Positions 28,378-34,080 of a stretch of DNA of 64,000 nucleotides are shown in pieces. The translations under genes were made by a program, and so were the position numbers. Source of the DNA: Deinococcus sp. KNUC1210 (GTDB taxonomy: Bacteria; Deinococcota; Deinococci; Deinococcales; Deinococcaceae). The notes beneath the pieces were generated by a model, which searched no databases, was not told the origin of the DNA, and saw nothing but the letters and a program-made list of their open reading frames with translations. The stretch lies in the NCBI RefSeq assembly GCF_022344005.1, contig NZ_CP092196.1:458982-522981 (forward strand), written 5' to 3'. Numbering within the stretch: position 1 is the first letter of the stretch; each line of letters starts with the position of its first letter.

Positions 28378-28900
28378 CTATTTTCTCGAATCCAACACTA
28401 AACACCGTCTCCAAACAGAAGCTCTCAATGGTCGTTGGGACTCAGACATTTGTTCTCAAATAGCCGATAAGGCAGGTCTAAGAACGGTGTATCTTTGGGT
28501 CGCTTTGATGATAAACACCGTCTCAGTGCCGAAAATATTGAGCCACACTTTCCCAAGTCGCTGGTAAGGCAGGTCTGGGAACGGTGTATCTTTGGGTCGC
28601 TTTAGGAGTAGATACCGTCCCAGAGCTGAAATTCTCAGTGGACGTTGAAAGACAGACATTCGTGCTCTCGTTGCCGATCAGTTAGGTGAAGAGTCGGTGT
28701 ATCTTTGGATCAGTTCGTTGCTAAACACCGTTCTAGAGCTAAAATTCTCAGTGCGGCATTAATTCAAGCAGCCCCGCATCGACCATCAGTTTGGATGGAA
28801 AACGGTGTATCTTTGGGTCGTTTTGGGGTTAAATCTCGCCATAGAGCTGAAATTCCCAATGAGCTGCTGAGACCTCAGGTTTTCTCTAACCGTCGATAGG
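28378..28900 (+). repeat. Loose repeats of about 105 bp, each with one iteron
   Basis: Iterons GGTGTATCTTTGG occur at 28486, 28583, 28696 and 28804. After each comes a second conserved block (AAACACCGTC, AGAGCTGAAATTCTCAGTG), so the true unit is about 97-113 bp. The blocks decay from copy to copy. No gene is seen here. Confidence 0.65.
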
Positions 28901-29000
28901 ATTGAGAAATGGTGGCCTAACACTAGAAATTTATGGCAAATCTTCAGTATGTGTCTGGGAAATTCTCGAGCACTTACGACACTCATTATGGGCCGTTGAC

Positions 29001-29322
29001 GGTGTATCTTTGGGCGGTTCTGACCAGGTCAACGGTGTATCTTTGGGCCGTTGACGGTGTATCTTTGGGCGGTTCTGACCAGGTCAACGGTGTATCTTTG
29101 GGCCGTTGACGGTGTATCTTTGGGCGGTTCTGACCAGGTCAACGGTGTATCTTTGGGCCGTTGACGGTGTATCTTTGGGCGGTTCTGACCAGGTCAACGG
29201 TGTATCTTTGGGCCGTTGACGGTGTATCTTTGGGCGGTTCTGACCAGGTCAACGGTGTATCTTTGGGCGGTTTTGACCAGGTCAACGGTGTATCTTTGGG
29301 TCATCGACGGTGTATCTTTGGA
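29001..29322 (+). repeat. Array of 12 iterons, spaced alternately 33 and 22 bp
   Basis: GGTGTATCTTTGG starts at 29001, 29034, 29056, 29089, 29111, 29144, 29166, 29199, 29221, 29254, 29287 and 29309. The spacing is strictly 33, 22, 33, 22, which is three and two turns of an 11-bp helix, so all sites face the same side. This is the expected binding array for the initiator encoded at 29489. Confidence 0.92.
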
Positions 29323-29373
29323 CTATTTTCGCGTTTTTCTCCCACCTGGAGGGCGCCATCTGAACTGCCTTGT

Positions 29374-29425
29374 TGTTGCATTCATATCTTTTAAATTCTT
29401 TTAAAAGATCAAAAGATATGCAACA
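29374..29425. other. AT-rich inverted-repeat region, probable replication origin core
   Basis: TGTTGCA and ATATCTTTT on the left are mirrored by AAAAGATAT and GCAACA on the right, around a pure A/T-rich centre with TTTAAATTCTTTTAAAAG. An easily melted segment between iterons and the initiator gene is typical of iteron plasmid origins. Confidence 0.6.
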
Positions 29426-29476
29426 TCAGGTGTCGAGTGCGCGTCACGTTGATGCAGGACACCGTTGATATATGGC

Positions 29477-29482
29477 TAGAAT
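29477..29482 (+). promoter_or_regulatory. -10 box TAGAAT of a probably leaderless initiator mRNA
   Basis: TAGAAT lies 6 nt before the initiator ATG at 29489, with no Shine-Dalgarno. A diverged CGTCACGTTGATGCAGG motif lies 47 nt before the ATG, outside the 30-nt rule. Confidence 0.5.
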
Positions 29483-29488
29483 GTTCGT

Positions 29489-30910
29489 ATGTCCAAGGTG
29501 CGGCTCGTGACCCAGCTCGGTATGGATGAGCGCAACATCGCGCGGCTCAACCCTGTCTTGGGATTAAACCGAGTGAGTGATGATCTCAATGGCTGGACGA
29601 AATCTCTTGCTATAGATAATTTGAGTACGATCTCTATTACTTGTACGGCGGGTAATGGGCAAGTTGTTCCCCATGGAATCGATGGCGATGTCATGTTCGC
29701 TTTGACCGCTCTGTTTGTGATGCAGGGGAAGCCTGAAAATGGAGCTATTGAATTCAGCATTGCCGATTTATGCAGTGTGATCGGTCTCACAAAGAACTCT
29801 GTTACATATAATCGATTACAAGAGAGTATTTTCCGGCTTGCTTATGTTAAATTTGAAGTTTTTGAATCTTGGGTACGCAACTCGAAATCAACCGGCAAAA
29901 CGGTTACAAGTAATGTCTTCGGCATTATCGATAATTTCAAGAGCGTTGATTTCGACCTAAAGAATGACGAACGTCCTTGGATCTTCCGCCCAACGACACT
30001 GGTACGTGTATCTCTGAATTCCGAACTCGTTGAGAGTATTCGCACTGGACATGTTAGGTCTATCGATTTAGATTTCTATGGTGGTCTCGAACAGCCGTTT
30101 AGTCGGCTCTTATATCGAATTTTAGAGGAGCAGAAATTGCTTCATGCTCCCTGTGCTGTTTTTTCTGTTCCACTAATGACATGGGGTGATCATCTCGGGT
30201 TGCGGCGGGTCATCAAAGACGAATCTGGGAAGGTAAAGTTAATTAAGGTAGGAAGAAGTGAGGTGCCGGAGACACAAATCGTGTTGCCTGGAAAGATCCG
30301 TCGCGCTTTAGAGCCTGCGCATGCTGAACTGCAAAGGAAGGGTTATCTACAGAAGGTTGAGATCGTCGGTATTGGACAAAAGCAAGTAATCCATTATGCC
30401 TTTGGCAACCCCATTGCGCCCGTCGATCTCGAACTTGTTGGTCTGTTGACGCAAAGAGGAATGTCACCGAAAGTGGCTGAGCAGCAGGCACGCACGTATG
30501 GTCCGAAGGCAGTGAACCGTGCAGTCGAGGTGTTCGATGCGCGCAAGGCTGCTGGATATATCGTTCGCAATGCGGGCGGCCTGTTGACGGACATTCTCGT
30601 GAATCCGGACAAATATTTGCCGGTTGATGCCTCATTGCTGGCAAAGGTGGGTTCGATGCAGGTATCGAAGCCGGTGAAACCGATCATCGAGGCGGAGGTG
30701 GCGGAGCCGAGCATCGATGATCGGCGGAAGACGAATGCGTTTGTGGTGGATGGCTGGGCAAAGCGCAAGTGGTTGGTGGGTCAGCAGCACCAGCAGCTGC
30801 TCGATCTGGTGAAGCACGGTCGATTGGATGACGCGAAGCTCGTTTCGCTGGGCCTTTCAGATGCAGTCGCGGTCCAGAAGTTTGCGATGGAGGTTCTTGC
30901 CCGCGGTTGA
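29489..30910 (+). CDS. Plasmid replication initiator (RepA/RPA-like)
   Basis: 473 residues. The N-terminal half has the winged-helix layout of replication initiator protein A: DGDVMFALTALFVMQGKPEN, then FSIADLCSVIGLTKNSVTYN RLQESIFRLAYVKFE as helix-turn-helix, and FYGGLEQPFSRLLYRILEEQ. The C-terminal part is helical, with QGMSPK-like and RNAGGLLTDIL segments found in plasmid Rep proteins of Deinococcus and Thermus. It directly follows the iterons it should bind. It is lower in GC at the 5' end than at the 3' end. It initiates replication of this replicon. Confidence 0.85.
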   Translation: MSKVRLVTQLGMDERNIARLNPVLGLNRVSDDLNGWTKSLAIDNLSTISITCTAGNGQVVPHGIDGDVMFALTALFVMQGKPENGAIEFSIADLCSVIGLTKNSVTYNRLQESIFRLAYVKFEVFESWVRNSKSTGKTVTSNVFGIIDNFKSVDFDLKNDERPWIFRPTTLVRVSLNSELVESIRTGHVRSIDLDFYGGLEQPFSRLLYRILEEQKLLHAPCAVFSVPLMTWGDHLGLRRVIKDESGKVKLIKVGRSEVPETQIVLPGKIRRALEPAHAELQRKGYLQKVEIVGIGQKQVIHYAFGNPIAPVDLELVGLLTQRGMSPKVAEQQARTYGPKAVNRAVEVFDARKAAGYIVRNAGGLLTDILVNPDKYLPVDASLLAKVGSMQVSKPVKPIIEAEVAEPSIDDRRKTNAFVVDGWAKRKWLVGQQHQQLLDLVKHGRLDDAKLVSLGLSDAVAVQKFAMEVLARG

Positions 30911-30924
30911 AGAAGCGCTGTTTG

Positions 30925-30965
30925 CTCGCAGGAGGCTCAGGAAGGCCCCTGCGAGTTTCATTTTG
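30925..30965 (+). terminator. Terminator after the initiator gene
   Basis: CTCGCAGG, 15 nt, CCTGCGAG followed by TTTCATTTTG, 14 bp after the stop. Confidence 0.65.
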
Positions 30966-31133
30966 GGTTCCTGTGGGCAAGCAGGGCTTGCTGCGTCAGG
31001 AAGACACAGTTGGAAGCCACCAGCGAACATCTCCGCAGGCCAATTACGTGAGTACAAGAAACGCCGCCCACTGCTGAGCGGCGATCTTCGGGCAAAGCAA
31101 TCAGATCAGACGAGAAGGCGGAACACTACTTCC

Positions 31134-31265
31134 CTAGTGCAGGTCTTTGGCAATCCTGAGCAAGACTTCTATCAGCCCGAACACGGCAGACAAGGCGGAA
31201 ACCCAGCCCACAACGTTCTCGAGGCGCATTTTGCAACGCTTTCTGATATACTTCGTCTTAGCCAT
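31134..31265 (-). CDS. 43-residue single-helix membrane peptide
   Basis: MAKTKYIRKRCKMRLENVVGW begins with a highly basic stretch (KTKYIRKRCKMR), then a hydrophobic helix (VVGWVSALSAVFGLIEVLL) and a short RIAKDLH tail. The upstream GGGTGGTGAT may act as ribosome site. The size and the shape (charged ends, one helix) resemble small membrane peptides, including type I toxins found near plasmid replication genes. No antisense RNA was identified, so a toxin role is only a guess. Confidence 0.4.
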   Translation of the reverse strand: MAKTKYIRKRCKMRLENVVGWVSALSAVFGLIEVLLRIAKDLH

Positions 31266-31278
31266 AGTAGATCACCAC

Positions 31279-31309
31279 CCACCCACAAGGGTCGCAACCT
31301 TGCGGGTGG
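31279..31309. promoter_or_regulatory. Stem-loop just upstream of the 43-aa peptide
   Basis: CCACCCACAAGG, 7 nt, CCTTGCGGGTGG with one mismatch. On the plus strand it is followed by TTCCCTTTG (weak terminator). On the minus strand it precedes the peptide start by 13 nt and could control it. Confidence 0.4.
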
Positions 31310-31433
31310 TTCCCTTTGTTGGAGTGTGGAATGATCCGACCTACAAACACTGATCTGGGTTGTCATGCACCTCGCCCGAAGACACCTCTAGTATAACAGA
31401 TTTTTATCGTGCTGGCGCGACTTTCTCTTGATT

Positions 31434-31817
31434 TCAGGAGTGCAGCGGGATACCAGTCGACCAACGTTTCGCAACGTTCCTCAGCGTCTGAACGTGCCGT
31501 TTCAACACGTCCTTCGGGTCGTCTGGCCACAGCGCGACGACGTTGACTGCCAGCGTGGTGACATCCAGAAGCCGGCGGGCTGTGTCATCGGTGAACAGCA
31601 GCAGATCACTCGTCCACACAGCGATGCACAGCATCTGCAACAGCACGGCCCCCTCGTCGGTCTTCGCCACCGGGCGGACACCTGCGCCGAGCGCACACCC
31701 CAGCAACAAGGCGCCCAAGAAGGGCAGCCATGCGCCAGCTCGCAGCAGCGCACCGATGGTGGGGACGAAGCACGCCAGCAGAAAGATCAGCCGTGACTTC
31801 GAGCGCGCCTCAAACAT
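31434..31817 (-). CDS. Small membrane protein, paralogue of the frame at 54922
   Basis: 127 residues with hydrophobic segments LIFLLACFVPTIGALL, AWLPFLGALLLGCALG and a third near LLQMLCIAVWTSDLLLF, then a basic cytoplasmic tail with ALWPDDPKDVLKRH and AKRWSTGIPLHS. The tail WPDDPxxxLxxR...RWSTGxPL reappears at 54922-55230 next to the PRTRC genes, so this is a plasmid family of unknown role. Confidence 0.6.
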   Translation of the reverse strand: MFEARSKSRLIFLLACFVPTIGALLRAGAWLPFLGALLLGCALGAGVRPVAKTDEGAVLLQMLCIAVWTSDLLLFTDDTARRLLDVTTLAVNVVALWPDDPKDVLKRHVQTLRNVAKRWSTGIPLHS

Positions 31818-31851
31818 GGCTCAGTGTATCCGAGCGGCGCTGGGAACAGCA

Positions 31852-31876
31852 AAAACCCGCCGTTGAAGGCGGGTTT
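31852..31876 (-). terminator. Terminator-like hairpin, stronger on the minus strand
   Basis: AAACCCGCC, 6 nt, GGCGGGTTT. On the minus strand it is followed by more T residues (GGGTTTTTG). It would insulate the gene at 31817 from upstream transcription. Confidence 0.6.
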
Positions 31877-31954
31877 CTCAAATGTACGATTCCGTCCCAG
31901 TCGCAGTTCGCGTAGGAACCTAGGGCGGGCTGCAAGGGGAACACGGAAGAATCT

Positions 31955-31995
31955 GGGGGCACGATTGGCCGCGTAGGGCGCTGGCCCCGCACACG
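31955..31995 (+). repeat. Right copy of the direct repeat flanking the replication module
   Basis: Same 40-bp element and orientation as 28225-28265. Both copies are followed by GCATCAC and a CTGTCAAG-like block. Together they bracket 3.7 kb with iterons, origin and initiator. Confidence 0.6.
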
Positions 31996-32045
31996 TCCTT
32001 CCTCTTCTCTACAAGAGCATCACGGGCGGCTGGCTGTCAAGAGGG

Positions 32046-32074
32046 CGTCACCTTGATTCACGTCAAGGTGAACG
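32046..32074 (+). promoter_or_regulatory. Pilus-type motif forming a hairpin that covers the ribosome site
   Basis: CGTCACCTTGATT begins exactly 30 nt before ATG 32076. Here TCACCTTGA (32048-32056) pairs perfectly with TCAAGGTGA (32063-32071), which contains the AAGGTGA ribosome site 4 nt before the start. Folded, the RNA would hide the site. Confidence 0.65.
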
Positions 32075-32075
32075 T

Positions 32076-33506
32076 ATGCGATCCTCTCGCCGAACAGCCG
32101 GCGTCTCCTTGGTCTTTGTCCTCATTCTGTCGGCCGTGATGATGTTCGTCGCTGCATCGGTGATTCAGTCAGCCAGTCGCATTTCCAGCGCGTCCGGCAG
32201 CGTGGCTCGCGGCGGGGTCATCACGATCAGCGAGCAGAATCTGCTGTCGTACAGTGAACGGCTGTTAGAAGCGAATGGTGCGCAACTGTTGCGGAGTATG
32301 CCGGTTCCGACCGGTGATCCGGGACCGCTCCAGGCGCGGCTGCAAGCGCAGGTTGATGCGTGGTGCCGCCGGAACCCGGATGGTCAGGGTGCTGGACGGG
32401 TGCAGATCTACTTCACGAATCAGGCGTGTGGACACGTACGACCAGATACGGCCGCATTCGGCACTGCGACGCTCACCACCTTGCCTGGCGGCCTCGTGCG
32501 GGCAACGTTTCCATTTGTGATCGTCGTGCCGACGCCAGGGCGCAGTGCGGTGCAGGGCGGCACGCTCACGGCGCTCTACGGTGCGGCACCCACCTCGCTC
32601 TATGCATTGCTGGTTCCGGATGATCTCCAGCTGAACGGCCGGGTGCAGGTGAAGGGCGACGTGCAGGTCGACGGCCATCTGAGTGTGCAGGGAACGACGG
32701 GCGTGAGTGGCCTGCTGAGCAGCAGCAACTGCAACGTCGCCACGCCGCGGTGCCAGGGCGACATGGCCGTGACGGTTGGGGCGACTCCGGTTCCGGTGAT
32801 GGCCTTCACGCCCTTTCCAGCGAACCCTAGTTGGGCGGATGGGCCAGTGTCACTCGGGCAGCCGGGTGAGACGGCGGGCGTCGTGCCAGGCATCCAGAAC
32901 GGCTTGACGATCAGCGCGAGTGATCTGGAACTGGGCGTGATGGGAGACGGGTCGCAGTACTTCAAGGCCTGCACGTACGGCGTGGTGTGCCTGGACTTCA
33001 TCGCCGACACGCAGGGGCATCTGTATCAGGGCAGTGCTCGGCAGCTGCTCAGTTCGAACTGGCGCGGGGTGATCAAGGTCACGACGCCTGGGACGGACAC
33101 GTTGACGATTCACCCACAGCAGGTCCAAGGCGCGAGCATCGCCCTGCCGATCAGTATCCAGGCCACCAGTCCAGCGGTCTTCACGGGCGACGTGATGTAT
33201 GCGGCAACACTCTGCACTGATGATCTCTGTGGGGCCTCCACGGTCCAGCCCATGCTGAGTGTCGCCGCCCCCTCGATCCAGACATCTGCGGACGTGAAGC
33301 GGATTCACGCCACGTTGCTGACGTCAGCGTTCACCAACGATGGGAACATGACGGTCTTTGGGAGCGTGCAGGGGCGGGTTGTCGGCAGTGCGCCACTGCT
33401 GATTCAGGCGGATGAGCGGGCCTTGCGTGGACTGGCAGCGCCGGGTGTGGGTCGGCTGTTGCCGGTCTGGCGGCAGGCACGGATTTCACTCACGGCCGCA
33501 AATTGA
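32076..33506 (+). CDS. PilX-like prepilin/pilus-associated protein
   Basis: 476 residues. The N-terminus RRTAG then VSLVFVLILSAVMMFVAASV is a prepilin-like signal: Gly before the cleavage site but Val instead of Phe and no Glu at +5, as in PilX-type proteins. The body is beta-rich, with LVPDDLQLNGRVQVKGDVQV and three later Cys pairs (SNCN...RCQG, KACTYGVVC, TLCTDDLC). Its upstream motif is shared with pilB and the pilin, so it is almost certainly part of the same pilus regulon although it lies 5 kb away beyond the replication module. Confidence 0.7.
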   Translation: MRSSRRTAGVSLVFVLILSAVMMFVAASVIQSASRISSASGSVARGGVITISEQNLLSYSERLLEANGAQLLRSMPVPTGDPGPLQARLQAQVDAWCRRNPDGQGAGRVQIYFTNQACGHVRPDTAAFGTATLTTLPGGLVRATFPFVIVVPTPGRSAVQGGTLTALYGAAPTSLYALLVPDDLQLNGRVQVKGDVQVDGHLSVQGTTGVSGLLSSSNCNVATPRCQGDMAVTVGATPVPVMAFTPFPANPSWADGPVSLGQPGETAGVVPGIQNGLTISASDLELGVMGDGSQYFKACTYGVVCLDFIADTQGHLYQGSARQLLSSNWRGVIKVTTPGTDTLTIHPQQVQGASIALPISIQATSPAVFTGDVMYAATLCTDDLCGASTVQPMLSVAAPSIQTSADVKRIHATLLTSAFTNDGNMTVFGSVQGRVVGSAPLLIQADERALRGLAAPGVGRLLPVWRQARISLTAAN

Positions 33507-33615
33507 ACTACTTGATGAGAAATTAGGAGATTATATGAGTAAGTTTTTGGTGGTATGAGCAATGGCTAGAAATTTGAACTTCTTTCATGAGCGTCGGATA
33601 GGCTAAGGGCGACAG

Positions 33616-34080
33616 ATGACCCTCCTCTCCTTCCAGGTGCTTCCCATGTACTTCAGCTATACCTTCCTCGACGCTCGAGACATCGCCCCAGAACGCCGGC
33701 GCATCATGATGCCGGATGACCAGATCCTCCCCATCGATACCGTGCCGGATTGGTACTGGCACCGTGCCGAACGCATCATGGGCCACGTTCAGGACTTTCT
33801 CCGCGGAGACGTCAGCGTCTTCACGTACTTCACCTGCGAGGAGGAGCCAGACGGCACGCTCTTTCATACGGTCTGTGCACTTCCCGACTCTGCAGAGTGG
33901 ACGGTCATCTCGACCAGCAAAACAGTACTCGAAGCGCTCGAGCAGCATGCGACGATCCGGGCGGCCTGGTGGCAAGGTCCCGAGTACCAACGGTATGCCA
34001 AAGCGCCCGAATTACCGCCCCTAAGAGTGCGGCTCCCCGGCTTCGAGGTGCCCATCCATCCACTTGACGTTTTAGATTGA
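33616..34080 (+). CDS. Hypothetical protein, 154 aa
   Basis: A soluble, Trp/Tyr-rich frame (MYFSYTFLDARDIAPERR after a possible ten-residue extension; ATG 33646 is an alternative start). It has DWYWHRAERIMGHVQDF and FTYFTCEEEPDG segments. I do not recognise the family. It is convergent with, and overlaps by 9 bp, the large regulator at 34072. Confidence 0.55.
   Translation: MTLLSFQVLPMYFSYTFLDARDIAPERRRIMMPDDQILPIDTVPDWYWHRAERIMGHVQDFLRGDVSVFTYFTCEEEPDGTLFHTVCALPDSAEWTVISTSKTVLEALEQHATIRAAWWQGPEYQRYAKAPELPPLRVRLPGFEVPIHPLDVLD

Noticed and set aside
29001..29322. Regular repeats considered as a CRISPR array.
   Set aside because: Spacers are identical to each other and phased 33/22 bp, no cas genes are present, and the array lies before a replication initiator: iterons.
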